Numbered from the stretch's first letter, positions 44,861 to 57,209 are shown. The stretch is 64,000 nucleotides of DNA from Labyrinthula sp. Ha (GCA_015227615.1 JAALGZ010000005.1:992001-1056000), one strand, 5' to 3'. Notes: generated by a model from the letters alone, not told the origin. Numbers and translations are program-made.

Positions 44861-47800
44861 TTTTATTCTCTGGGTTTTCATGTACTTTAATAGTTAGATA
44901 TATCTAGTATTCAGGTTTATTTGCGCCATGTTTCTGCCCTGTGTTTATTGCGTTCAGGGAAGCTAGTGGGAAACAAACAATGGGTAGGTAGGAATAGAAG
45001 ATCAATAGAGCGTATGTTTTGTGGTTTGTAGAAAATCGTGTATATGAATCTAAAGATGATTAATAGTTGTTTTGCGTTGTCTTCTTGCACCATGCAACTA
45101 AGTAGATATGGATCAAATACTTGGGTGGCCAGAAATGGTTCCTATGGCTAAATGTTCTTCTAAAGCTATATGAGTGTCTTCACTCAAGCAAAACTTCCTG
45201 GTATATATTTGGCCTTTGGGAAGCTACCTTTACTGCTTAGAACCTTTTCAACTCTTATAATTTATTCTTTTTACAGAATAAATAACATTGTGAATGGTTG
45301 AAAGTCTATTCCTGGTGAGGTTTAACAGCTACTGTAGTTATCTTTGTAAATCCCAGAATTTTACGCCATGTGTTTTTTGCTGGACCAGTATTTCAGCTTT
45401 ACCAAAGAACATAGCTCTTCATTATCAGGTAAAGAGCAGTATAATAGCAGGGCTAATGACTTTTCTTGGGAACAAGGGTGCTAATATTGTGGCAGTGAGT
45501 CTAATCTTTAAGATTAATCCGTCAGAAGAATAAAAATTCACTTGAGTAGGATACCAACTTCTTTTACTAGAGGATATTGGCTTCCTGATAGACTCTTCAT
45601 AGTATAACCCTTAAAGACTGAACGGAGAGGTGTAATATTAACTTTCTATAGCTTTTGGCGGATCATCTTCAGGTTTTTCAATCGAGGAAAACGCAGGTCA
45701 ATACAGTAATTTTATATAAGTTTAAGTACTCAGTGGTGTTGGAAGCAAGGGAGTACATAAAAATAACCAAGAAAAAGAGTTTCTTGACAGTTAGCCTTAC
45801 TAAGATTTTGCAATAACTCCATCTTAAAGGCAAGTAGTTCTTTGTTATCATAAAAAGAAACCATGAAAGTTTGGAAATTTTATTCCATCATGAAGAAGCA
45901 GAATATTGCAAATGATTCTGTAACCTACGACATTTTTTCAATATGATTATTTCATGTCGAGCATTATGCACCTGGGTTTCGTCTCACCTATATTCTCAAC
46001 AAGGGAAGGATTAATACAGTTTTGTCAATTTGGTTCTATTTTCTTTGTTAACAAGTCCCGTTCTTATTATTAGTTCCTATAGTTACATCTTACTAGTGCG
46101 TAAGCACTCTACTTGTATATGGAGAACCTGATACTTTTTGGTTCATAATTATTTTTTTTATTTTTACGGCTCATATCTATGATCTTATTTTAAGAAGAGG
46201 TCTTATGCTGCAAATTCTAGCCAATATAATGTAAATAGTTTCCTTGATAGAGAGTCCGTAGGTAAATAAACTAATGGAAAGCAAAGTACGGTAAGAAAAT
46301 ATCTCATTTAAACAGCCTCTCAGATTCAAACACTACGGAGACTAATCCACACTCCCTACAGTGTTTTTTTTAGGCTATACCAAAGGTAAGAGTAAACTCA
46401 TTGCTATGAGCCTATTTTTTGCAGCTGTGTATGAACCCGATATCATAGGAAGGAATTATTGCTATACTTGCTGAGTTTTCAAACTTTTAGTTGCCTAATA
46501 TCAGATTGGTCAGCTATAGGCTTTATCCAGGGTTGCACATGTCTATGTCCTTAGAGAAGGATTAATGTCTTTTTTAATAATGCTTCAAGACAATAAAAAT
46601 ATAAGAGCTAATTACTTTGTTAATGTAATTATAGTTACATTTTTTCTTGGAAAAAATTAATTTGTTTGCGTAGAGGTTAAAAGAACTTCTATTTAAAAAG
46701 GAACAGTTAGCATTTAACAAACAACTTTTTTTTGATGATGACCTCTTTTTTATTTTCTTCTATTATATAAAGGGAGCGCTTAGTAAGCTGGTCAATTAAT
46801 TTGTATGGCTTCCAAGACACGTACTCTTGGTATTTATTTTGAGTGGAAGTATGTATATCTTTTTAGAAGCAGATACTATAGTCAACCCAAAATTAATACT
46901 TTTCTCGGCCTAGGTTCTCATTAGGTAAGCAGATACCATCTCAGAGTCTATGTGGAGTCGAGTAACCTAGTCAAGTTCTACACTTGCAAGACTTATTCTA
47001 TAGTATTATTTCTGTATTTATTAATGAATTTGTCTTTAAAAACCGCAACATGCTGTTGTAAGCCATGAAACGGAAAATTTATTCGCTTGAGCTCTGCATT
47101 AAGTGTTACTACAAGTATATAAGTGAACTAGACAAACATGATGTAGTAGGAAAGTTTTGTTTTGCTCTTTCCCTTCTTGGTGGAACATAGAGAAAATTGT
47201 AACATTATTATTATTGTACATCTTTTTTTAGGGTTTCCTTGAATGAACAATATACATTCAGGAGACCACAAATATGTATATATTATTATTTCCCATACGT
47301 TTATGTAAAATCCACAAAGGAAAACATACTAAAGTAGGTCCTAGCTGTATTTATTTTCTCCGTAACATTCTTCATTTTTGCCTTAAGCATCAACTTACCT
47401 CAAAGTTTACTATGGCAGAAGACTTTCTATCCATCTGAGGACATGATTAGGACTACTTGCGAACACAAGAGCTTTCTAGCATTAATTTTTTTATTAACAA
47501 AATAAACGTTTTTGTCATTGTCAAGGTCTGTAATTAATATCCTGCATCTATTCCATCAACTCTTACAGTCACACTCTCAGCTGCAGTGGAACTGGAAGCT
47601 TACTGTCGTACGAAGACATTTTTGAATAAATCGTTGTAGCTCTACTCTTAGGTCCTCTAGATCGGTATTCTCCCAGTTTTTTCATACACTTATGCTTTTG
47701 GAGTCAAAATATTCGGAGTAGGGATATTGCTTTGCGAAAATCATCCCTTAAGCCTTGATGATACTCAAGCCGCAGCTCACAGTAAACATTTTTTGCAGGT

Positions 47801-49606
47801 TTTGAAGGTAATCAACAACCCTCATGATCATTAAACCTTTTCTCAGACCTAGATAATATTTCAAAAGACATAGATTCTATATCAGCTTTGGAGTTAGTCA
47901 TCATCCAGCATACTCACCAAATCTGACAGGTATCATCAGGTCATGGTGGCCTTATGTCTGGGTGACCAACCCATAAACCTAATGTTCACAAATCAAGCAC
48001 GGTTCTAAATCCACGAAGTGAAAGTTAAAGCAATGATATAGAAGTAAGATATTAGACCTTCTTGGTAAAAAGGATACCCTAAAGAAATGCCATAACTACG
48101 ACATCGCAATTTATCTTTCAGCAAAGGGACAAGGACCCCACCCTAAAATAATAAAGAACCGCTCTCAAAGTTGCTCGAAAAGTCCTTCATTTTATTCAAA
48201 CGGCGCTCCTGCACTGATGTTTTAAGTACTAACACGATACTTGGAAATTTATTTATCGACGCTATGCTTCTATGAATTTGAACAGGTAGGTTTCTAAGGA
48301 TAGAGCAAGAACCCAGAAATCTTCACTTTCTTTTACTAGACTTTAATCTAATGATTAAACATTATATTCCAGCGTAGAAAATTCTTTGCTGAAAAACTGT
48401 TCTCTGTATACGCACGAACTGTATTTTAAAAGTTACGAAGTATACACCGTATTACAGACTTTATAGACCCTTCGTATCCCCCGAAGCAAGTGATGGATGA
48501 ATCAAGAATTAACGCATACCCCCAATCTCTTTCAATACAAATTCAATATCCAATACAAAAACTAATACCGAAAAACCAAGAGAATACTCTCGTTATAGCT
48601 TGATATCCCGGACAGTTCTCATATTTCTTTTGTAAGCAGTTCCTTCACTGATCATATATAGGTGAAACAACATAAACAAGGTAAAATGCTGCATAGATAG
48701 CTATACCTAAGCTAAATGAGAATCTGACACCTTAGGTCAAGGCCTAACTGGAAGACAACAATGTAAAACAGCCTCAGCATAGAAGATTCGAACTGAACAT
48801 TAAGCTTTCTCTTAACTATGACACAGAGTCTTGAATTTAAATTAGGTTTAAAGCCATATATTTTAAGCTGGTCGAATACTTATTTATTGCAAAACTGTAC
48901 CAACTTGGCTACTTCTCTTCTGCTTTAGCAAGAAAAAATATACTCTTGAAGACCGTTTTTCTGTCACTGAAATAATAGCTGAAAGGAAAAGGTGCATACA
49001 ATTAATGAAACAAGAAGTTATTACGTTTAGAGTCTAAAGAGAAAATAGGCTACTTAAGAATAAGCTGGAGTAAAAGCTAACCAGTTTGTATGGCATTGCA
49101 CGCTACTGTGCTTTCTAACTCTGGCTTTGTGACATATATTCCCTACATTGGGAGCACGAAGTAGTTGATTTCTTTAAAGGTTTGCCCCATTAAAAAGATC
49201 CTGAACCAAGATTCCTTGTTTCTAGGGTTTTTAGCGTAACCTTTGAAGGTAATGAGTCGCTAAGCTGTTTTTTGGTCTTGACAGATTGGTTAAGAAACTA
49301 GTTGGTAACAAGGAGAACATATTATTCTTCAAAGAACAAATGAAAACCAAAGAACTAACTAATATTCGCCTTGACGCACGTACCTATGAGCACTAGCTGG
49401 ATGAAGAGCTTTTTTTAATAAATCTCTACGACACAAGTTTAGTCCTGATACTTATCAAACGATAAATACGAAGATCCAACTCAACCTGGCAATGAAATTC
49501 AGTTCACTAGACTTTCGAGACTACAATACTCTCTTTCTCTTTCTCTCGAAATCTTTTTGGTATTGATTTCTAGTCGATACAGTGACTGAGTTCTAGGACA
49601 ATTCTT
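44861..49606. other. Long gene-poor stretch between the CBM1 paralogs
   Basis: About 4.7 kb of AT-rich sequence without a recognisable intact gene. One fragment at 45.3 kb hints at an inositol-phosphatase relic. If the two CBM1 genes arose by tandem duplication, this stretch has expanded or lost genes since then. Confidence 0.5.
45294..45533 (+). pseudogene. Possible fragment of an inositol polyphosphate 5-phosphatase domain
   Basis: A 79-codon frame from ATG 45294 includes SSIIAGLMTFLGNKGANIVA followed by VSLIF. The phrase GLxxxLGNKGA..VAVSL is a hallmark of the 5-phosphatase (IPPc) catalytic domain, here with a two-residue insertion. None of the other motifs (for example WLGDLNYR) is near, so at best this is an isolated scrap. 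Chance resemblance is possible. Confidence 0.25.
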
Positions 49607-49624
49607 AAAATAAGCAAGAATATC
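49607..49624 (+). promoter_or_regulatory. Shared 18-bp upstream block, second CBM1 gene
   Basis: This is an exact copy of the block found upstream of the first CBM1 gene, here 134 bp before ATG 49741. In both places it is preceded by a short T/C-rich stretch and followed by AAGAG after one or two bases. Confidence 0.55.
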
Positions 49625-49740
49625 AAAGAGTGCTGATTCAAGAAGCAAATTGAGGATTGCAAGTTTTTATAAACACATAATTGCAATAACAAGAAATTCG
49701 CATATATTTCCATCAAAGTTGGTGTGCCAAAAGTTAAGAA

Positions 49741-51051
49741 ATGATAGGAAGGAGAAGACTTCAAGTAGTGTTGGTTATACTTTCCGTGGCTTCACTACTT
49801 TCCGCTCAAGACTGCTCAGCTGTTTATGAACAGTGTGGTGGAGTTGATTACACTGGTCTAACAAACTGTTGCGAAGGAAATTATTGCAGTTATCAAAATG
49901 ATTATTATAGTCAATGCCTACCGGACTCCGATGGCACCAATGAAGAAAACTGTGCAGCTGTCTATGCTCAGTGCGGTGGAAAAGATTACACTGGTCTAAC
50001 GAATTGCTGCCAGGGGAATTTTTGCAGATACCAGGATGAATATTATAGTCAATGCAGACCAGACTCTGAACAGGAGACTTCCTCTCCTACACCATTACCG
50101 ACTCCATTGCCTTCGGTATCCCCCACTGACGCACCTACAGATTTCCCTACTGAGATGCAAACAAACTTCCCAACAGATTCGCCTACAAATTTTCCAACTG
50201 ACGTGCCTACAGATTATCCAACAGAGATACCGACTAATTTGCCTATGGCTTCACCTACAAATTTTCCAACTGATGCACCTACTGTTTTTCCAACCGAATT
50301 GCCAACCAAATACTCGACTCTTTTTCCATCAGCTGTTCCAACCCAATCCCCGACTGATTTTCCAACTGATCTACCTACTGCTTTTCCAACTAGTTTTCCT
50401 ACTGAGCTCCCGACAGATGGGACCCCAGATTCGTCAACACCTGCTCCAACAAACTTTCCCACAATTTCCCCCACCAAAGTATCTTCCAATCCATCTTTTG
50501 CACCTACTGATGAGCCAACAAGTCAACCCATTAGTCCTAATGAAGAAATGAGTAGCTCTCCTTCATCTTTTCAATCTCCTGTACCCTCGCAATTTCCTAC
50601 TCCCTCAACAGAATCCGGAAATGGTGATGAAGGCGATGAACTACCGTTGCCAGATGTGACAATTGTGTTTGGATCGGCTGTAATCCTAGGAGTCTTTGTT
50701 ATCATGTTGCTCACTCTTAGAATATTCACTAAGACGCAAAAAGACGCTAGAACTATACAACGACATCCCAGTATTCTTATAAAGCTTGCTTCTAGGTCTT
50801 CAAGCCTAAAGGAAAGCTCAGGACCACAACGTTCAAAGCAATCATCTTTTGGAAGTGGTTTTACTGGAGTTGGATCTGGGTCACATCTTGCTCCCTATGA
50901 TTCTGTATCCAATTTCGGGGGAAGCACAGGCGGAAGACCAGGACAACGGCAACTCGGCAGAAGAACCAGAGCCTTTATATCTCCAGAAGCAAGATTACCC
51001 ACCACAATGTCAACTAGGGTGAAATATACTTTTGAGGAACCAGATGATTAA
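49741..51051 (+). CDS. Membrane-anchored protein with two CBM1 cellulose-binding modules (paralog)
   Basis: The product has 436 residues from ATG 49741, with the same architecture as the gene at 43433. A signal peptide (LQVVLVILSVASLLSA) is followed by two CBM1 modules (VYEQCGGVDYTGLTNCC and VYAQCGGKDYTGLTNCC, each ending YYSQC). A PT-rich stalk of about 190 residues comes next, then a transmembrane helix (TIVFGSAVILGVFVIMLLTL) and a cytosolic tail. The tail keeps TKTQKD, the QR-PSI--KLA block next to the membrane and the C-terminal RVKYTFEEPDD, while the region between has diverged. Conservation of both ends of the tail suggests a cytosolic partner. The stop lies about 150 bp from the left LTR of the retroelement, which did not disrupt the gene. 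Confidence 0.88.
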   Translation: MIGRRRLQVVLVILSVASLLSAQDCSAVYEQCGGVDYTGLTNCCEGNYCSYQNDYYSQCLPDSDGTNEENCAAVYAQCGGKDYTGLTNCCQGNFCRYQDEYYSQCRPDSEQETSSPTPLPTPLPSVSPTDAPTDFPTEMQTNFPTDSPTNFPTDVPTDYPTEIPTNLPMASPTNFPTDAPTVFPTELPTKYSTLFPSAVPTQSPTDFPTDLPTAFPTSFPTELPTDGTPDSSTPAPTNFPTISPTKVSSNPSFAPTDEPTSQPISPNEEMSSSPSSFQSPVPSQFPTPSTESGNGDEGDELPLPDVTIVFGSAVILGVFVIMLLTLRIFTKTQKDARTIQRHPSILIKLASRSSSLKESSGPQRSKQSSFGSGFTGVGSGSHLAPYDSVSNFGGSTGGRPGQRQLGRRTRAFISPEARLPTTMSTRVKYTFEEPDD

Positions 51052-51198
51052 GAAAGAGAGGTTAAGCAGTTCACGCAGATGTTGCAAAATTTATACTAGT
51101 TGAAAAAATAAAGCGGTTATTCCTATTATGTGTATGTCTAGTTCAAAAAGATGGCTTCAGGCAAAAAAATAGAGCTTTATTTCTACAAGTGTTCATTG

Positions 51199-51362
51199 TG
51201 TCACGTAATCTAGGTAGATTGATCTGAAGTCTTCTTCTGTATTGCAAACTTAGATCTTAAATTGAAGTGCTAACGGCTAGGTCTTACTAAATATTCCAAC
51301 GGCTTATTACAAACTATAACACATTAGGAAAGCCAAGTAGCCTAGTCCACATAGGGTGGACA
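51199..51362 (-). repeat. 3' LTR of the chromovirus
   Basis: This 164-bp terminal repeat is bounded by TG and CA and is collinear with the copy at 58814-58977. It is the 3' LTR because the element reads on the minus strand and the polypurine run lies immediately beside it. Confidence 0.95.
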
Positions 51363-51369
51363 TCCCCCT

Positions 51370-52110
51370 TTTTTTAGAGAGGGGCCTCCCAATCTTCACG
51401 ATCGTAAGTTAAGTAATTCAACGAGAAATGAGGAGTCAGATCAAGCCGGACTATTGTCCACTTAGGCCTCAAATTTCTATGAGTCCCGAATAATTCCAAG
51501 TAGTTCATGTGCGGCCACGTTTCCTCGATAATGGTGTACAGTTCAAGTGGTTTAAAAGAATTCTTCTGAGGATTTGTTACTATAGGCGAAGACCCTTGAA
51601 ACTTGCGAATCTCCTGGAACACGTCTTGGAAATAACCTGACCTCGAGCGCGACCTAAACACCAAGCAAGTTTCTTGCGCGCGCTGTAAATATCGCCCTAG
51701 CGATCCTGCCAAGGTTCCAGAGTTGTGCCTTTTGATTCATACTATCTCGTCAACTAAAGCATATCCCTTGTTCCGTGCCCAAGAAATAGTATCGAAAAAG
51801 CTGTGGTTTGTAACCCAGATAAACATAAATGACGGCTGTACTAATAGGTCTGGCGGGAAACTCAAAGACTTGAACTTCTTCAGGGAGATTGGCGGATATT
51901 CCAGCGCGACACCGCGTGTGAGATCCCTTGTACGCACGCCCCAAGGGGGGGTCCACGAGGACTATTTGAAACCTATTTTGCTTCTTCTTCGGGGAGCTAA
52001 AGTTCAAATCAAACACGTTGCATAACACCAGGTTGGCCATGGGGGATCAATGTAGATGCGGCGACTGGTTCCCGACAGCTCAAAAACGTTCCCTCCATTG
52101 TAGTACAGAA
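51370..52110 (-). mobile_element. MT-A70-like methyltransferase region of the LTR element
   Basis: Part of the fossil retroelement. Separate segments carry family signatures of MT-A70 (METTL3/METTL14-type adenine-N6 methyltransferases): a DPPW near 52.05 kb, FQIVLVDPPLGRAYKG near 51.95 kb (compare the EPPL motif of METTL14), and near 51.5 kb SFKPLELYTIIE followed by YLELFG and NLRPKW, the usual C-terminal block of the family. It lies inside the LTR boundaries, between the chromodomain part and the 3' LTR. The region is broken. Confidence 0.75.
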
Positions 52111-52900
52111 CTAGTTTTTTGCTCTGGGCCACTTCCACGATCTCTACCTCTAGACGGTCTCTTCTTACCCTAAAAGATATGACTAGAGAACTCACTGCAA
52201 AATAAGGCTTGACCTGCTGCTGCTCCAAGTTGATCTTTGTAACCATTGACCGGTCATCTAGCAGGGTTTTCAATGCGTGCAGCAAATAAAATAACACCTC
52301 ATCCTGCTCATATAGCTTGACCAGGAGGTCCAGTTCTGGTTCCACTTCCTTTAGCCCTTCGTTAGCTTTTATATTGCACTGTTCCAGGCGCTTCTCTAAT
52401 TCCTGCTTCGTCTTGATGCCCTTAGTACTGAAAAATTCCCTGCACTCTTTTCTTTCCCATTCCTGGATCGCCAGGCGTAAATGCTCTGGGTCTTCCAACC
52501 TTCTGAACTATGGGATTTCCGTAGTTTCTCTGAGTTCTGGCTCGTGCAGCTCCCTTCTGAATACGGAAATTAACTCTCTCTCCCCCTGCTTTGATATGAA
52601 CTGCCCAGGGAGTCTCTTCGTGAACTTGTGTATTCCCATTTCCTCGCTAAGGAACTTCCTCGCTTTTTCTGGGTCTATATTCATGCCGTGAAACGGGTCT
52701 ATTGCTTGCACATTCATTAGCTTTTGCACCTGCGTGGATAGCTGCTGCTTGTTCCGACGCGGTAGCGCGCCAGAGCTTAGGTAGGCTTCGCAGTTCCCAC
52801 ATCCCAGCTTCTTTATGAGTGCTTCCAAAACTTCTTTTTCCTCCGCGTACCATTCTAGCATGTATCTCGGGTATCCTGTGCGGGGGTTCTTCATTTTCAC
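52110..52900 (-). mobile_element. Unassigned C-terminal part of the LTR element
   Basis: This is protein-like sequence between the chromodomain and the methyltransferase-like region. It is charged and helical in its first half and includes FFSTKGIKTKQELEKRLEQ, which faintly recalls a SAP-type helix pair. No domain is assigned. It lies within the LTRs. Confidence 0.5.
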
Positions 52901-53350
52901 GGCGTTGGCCTTGATTCTGTTTCGCAACTTTTTTGTCTTGGGACCAGGTTCCCACTTCAGGATCCTATTATATATCACTCTTTTTTCTGGCTTGGGCATT
53001 TCTGTAACTTCCAAGTACTTCAGCACCAATTCCGGTAGATCGTTGTATAAGGCTTTAAGAGGAAGCCACTCGTCATCTGCTTCCTCGAATCCTCTCCATC
53101 TTACCTTTGCTTCAAATCTTGGTCTTTGAGTACCTCTTAGCCTGACTTCCAGGATCTTATCAACTTCTCCAGCATCGAAATTGTGCATGAAGATTTGTCT
53201 CAGCCTATGATCCCCTAGAGGCTTTCTAGTCGAGTAGAACCACATTCTGGTTGCATGTATGATCTTTTCTTTGCCCATGTGACTTTCGACCTTATATATA
53301 TATACCTGTTTATTATTTCTATGACCTGATACGAACATGTCAGGTTATTC
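52900..53350 (-). mobile_element. Chromodomain part of the LTR element
   Basis: After the integrase comes a segment with KIIHATRMWFYSTR and then ILEVRLRGTQRPRFEAKVRW with RGFEEADDEWLPL. This is the HASR-plus-chromodomain layout of chromoviral integrase C-termini, which in the family guides insertion to modified chromatin. Confidence 0.8.
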
Positions 53351-53649
53351 TTGTTTTCTCCTGGGCTGCCATCGTGCCCATTTCGCTAACCAAAACGTAA
53401 TCACCCGGGGGAATTGTATCACTCTGATTATGTTCTTTGCTCTCCTTTTGTTCTTGGCGAGTCTGACCAATCGTGTAAGTTCATATGCTCTTTCACACTT
53501 ACCATGCAATATCTACTTTATTTTTATCGCTTCCTGGATAAGCTTGTCCACATCCATCGGCTGCTTTAACTGCTTTTCTATTTTGACGGCAAATGCTTAG
53601 GGTTCTGTAGATATAACGTCGTTTCTAGTTTATAGAATAAGAACAGTTC

Positions 53650-54600
53650 GTTCTATGTAAATCTACCCCTTCTGTCCGAGGGCTTGTTGTTAACTATGTG
53701 ATTCAATAGCGGAATTAAGCTCGGCCACTGCGTCTCGTGTAGGGAGTATTGCGATATTAGCGCTCTCATATGCTTCAAGGTCACTGAGTTAGCTGTTTCA
53801 ATCGACCCGTTCGTCCAGAGCGCATAAGCTATGCTGAATGACTGCTCGAAACTGGTACTGCGCGTCAGTTCTTCCATAAGCGCGTTCGCAAAGTGCGAAG
53901 TGTTGTCAGTTACCAGGAGAAAGTATGGGTCAAACCCGAAATCTCCTCTCCATTTTAATAGTGCGTCGACTACTGCTTCTGATGAAGCCGTCTCCGAGAA
54001 TGTCAACTGAGTCTTCCTGGTGCATCCGTCTAATACGACTAGTATATAGCTAACTGTATTGGCATAAAGGAAGTCAGCGTGTAATATCTGTCTCCTGTTC
54101 ATTGCTAGCTGCGTTAGATTGTAAGGTCTTCTAATAAGCCGGGGGGTTCTACAGCAGTGTAGGCACCTTCGCCTAAATGACTTAAGCAAAAGGTCCACAT
54201 CTGACTTCTTTAAACCTTCGAAGTGAAATCCTTTCAAATGTGCTCTCTCCTCGATGCCAGAGGGGAGTCCCCTCGAGATATGGAGTCCTACTATTACACG
54301 GGTCACCAACTTTGCCTGTATTACCATTTTCTTGTTTTTGTAGTAAATGCCCTCCTTTTTGTCGTATTCACTCCTATCAACCAGGTCCTGCTGTGCCTCT
54401 ACTAATTCTGCCTCGGTAAAGGGCCTCCATGTTTTGTCCAAGTAATATGGACTCAGGAAGCTTACATGCTGCCTTATTAAATCATCCCTCAATCCTTGAA
54501 GTTCCTCGGGGACTTCAGCTTCCTTTGCTGTCAAGTATTCTACATTTTCGATAGCTGTTGCCATCGCTCTTGCCTTAATGAGCATATCTCGTTCGACATC
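53650..54600 (-). mobile_element. Integrase part of the LTR element
   Basis: The integrase core is recognisable. The zinc-binding motif ends in CLHCCRTPRLIRRP, followed by LHADFLYANTVSYILVVLD around the first catalytic Asp, LLVTDNTSHFANALM around the second, and NGSIETAN around the glutamate. Confidence 0.85.
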
Positions 54601-54659
54601 CATCTATTCTTCTCCTTTGAATAAAGATAAGTCACCCTGGTCCAGAATCAGTATATTTC

Positions 54660-56680
54660 TTTATTCATCATGGCTGAAACTAAATTCTCCTCCTTCTATG
54701 CTAATACAGAAATTTGCTCTTCTGAGGTCCAAAAGCTTCCCGTTTTCATCCTCATGTGCCTCGTGCGCACATCTTGTTAAAATGTCCGTCATGAAGTTGT
54801 CCCGTGAGCTGAGATGAAACACCGTCAGATCCACTTCCTGCAACCTAATACTCCATGTATGTAATCTCTCCCAGTAAACCCTTTTTTCGTTTTTCTGAGA
54901 CTTCAATATCGTCAAAAGGGCTTTATGATCCGTATATAAGAATATTCCTGCTCGATGTGTTTTAAGAATAAAGTCAATTCTCTCGAATGAGTAGATGACT
55001 GGATACAGCTCTTTGCTGCTTATATGCCACCTAGTTTCATTCTCTTTGAGCTTTCCACTTAAGAATAAGAGTGGTCGTGGTCGTAGTTCCTGTACATTAT
55101 TTGAAATATTCCCCATGTTATCTTGAAATACCGAAAGCGACCAAACAAACTTGGACGAGTCCGTGAATAACAAAATCGGGGACTTCTCATCGTAGTTTAC
55201 CAAGAAACGCTTGAGTCTTTGAGCACTGTCTTTATCTCGGAATAAGCTTCTTCCATTTGCTTGGTCCATTCTATTGGGATTCGCTCTTTTTCAACTTGTT
55301 TTAACGTTTTCCCTTGCAAATTGGCTTGCTCATTAAAAGGTAGTCGTAGCTCTGTAAATTTCAGTATGTTCGATCCTAGCCAATTCAATAAGTATATTAA
55401 CTGAGCTGCTTGATGCTTAAATTCCGGCTTAGGCATGTTCATTATTCCCTCATAGTATTTCTCCGCTAAATTCCAAGACCCACTTCTTATTTCTCGACCG
55501 CACCAAACTAGGGGTTTCTCTAAGAATTCACACTCTCGTAAATTGAAACGAATATTTCTTTTTGCTGCACGCTTAAGTATCTCTTCCAACATGTCCATTA
55601 GGTCTTTGTACGTTTCCGAATATAGGATTAAATCATCAAGCCATGCTAGAGCACCAGTTTTTGGTCTGCAAAAGAATCTTGTGCCGGCGTTTTCGTCGTC
55701 AATTATGTCATTTACAATTCTGTCTCAAAAAAGTGCGGGCGTATTCAGCCAACCCATCAGAGCCGCGTTTAATTGCCAGCCCCCTCCTTGTTATAAGGTT
55801 GAAGTACTTCCTGTGCTCGGGCTTCGTAGAAAGAAAATCGAACCCGGACAAAATATCCAGCGTCAAATAATACTTTGTTCCTCTCAAACTGGTCATTTGT
55901 CTCTCAAGGTTAGGTAAATCTAAACTGGTGTGTATGGTGATATCATGTAACCGCACCATATTTGCTACCATTCGGTACCTATTTAACAAGTTTTCATCAT
56001 TCCATTTCTGTTTCTCTTCCACGCTTAGGTCTTCCCATCCACTAGGGGTTTTTATTTTCTTTGGAACTACGAATATTGGGAACCTCTATAATGGGTTGTT
56101 AGATGGTTCGGCAATACCACCCTTCTGCAAACTAATGAACTTTCTTTGAATGAACTCCTCCTCTTCATTTGTAAAGTGATAGCCACTACATTTAATAACC
56201 TTGTGTCGCGGCACTAAATCCACTTCAATAGGAGTAAGGTAGGACATACGCGCGTTGCTGTGTTCCAATCCAAGGCTAGAAAGGTTTGCTCTCAGTATGC
56301 TCTCTAAATATGCCTTTTGATCCTTAGTTGCTCCACTGGCTTCAACCTTTTGGCTAATCATTTTCCCCATATTTTCTTTTTCCTGCTCAACCGAAATATT
56401 TCCCTCACCGAGTCCCTTTTCGTTAAACTCGTCGGGTATTTGGTCTAGCATGTTCTTTATTAAAATAGAGTTTATATCTCTTTGTTGATCGAGCAACTCC
56501 GCAAGTTCATCTGCCATTATTGTGTCTATCTCACTTAGTGGAGTTATTTCTAACTTGGCTATTTTGGTTGCCTCGTTTTTAATAGTGACCGTGTCAACCT
56601 TTAATTCTTGAGTATTAAGTATCTTCTTGAATAGTTTAAATAATTCTTTTTCCTTTGAATCGTCTTGGATCACAACGTCT
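54660..56680 (-). mobile_element. Reverse transcriptase and RNase H part of the LTR element
   Basis: Reverse transcriptase signatures include YYLTLDILSGFDFLST and downstream palm and thumb segments. The RNase H-like part carries FTDSSKFVWS, LSGKLKENETRW and FLYTDHKALLTILKS, typical of Ty3-type elements. The region is in several pieces. Confidence 0.85.
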
Positions 56681-57209
56681 TTTCCTTTCTGAAAGTTAAA
56701 GGAATGTTGAGTAGTTTTATTACTTCGGTAAATTAGATATTTTGTCTCAAAGTGTTCAGCAAAATGACCTTAAGTAGACTTTAGGCCCGGGCTGTATAAA
56801 ACTAGTTGTTCAATAAATGTGTAACCTTCCTTCATAAGAAACTCCTAGACTTCCAGTATATTCTTATAGCACACCTGGACAGCTAAAAGCTCATAATCTT
56901 TGTCAATAAGCTTTTTCTTTAGTATTACAATAGGTAGTTCCTCTTTGTAATGACATGTATGACCAAAACTTGGACATGATTTAGCATCGACTTCTGTTCT
57001 GCGAATCTTGAACCAACTCGTTCCTTAAAGTCATTTTCCGGCACCAAAGATGTGTTCTCCTGCTTCTTCTTGCCTATCTCCTATGCTCTCGGCTTTGCTT
57101 GTGGCGCGTTGTTTAGGTCTAACATTAGACCATACTTGTTCAGGGTATTTAGGCCTGTGAGAATTTCCGTCCAATTTTTATGGTCCAAGCAAAAGAATCT
57201 CTGTTTATT

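Noticed and set aside
43433-51051. Fungal contamination as the source of the CBM1 genes
   Set aside because: The proteins have a stalk, a membrane helix and a tail unlike fungal cellulases, and both paralogs lie among protist-like genes in the same base composition.
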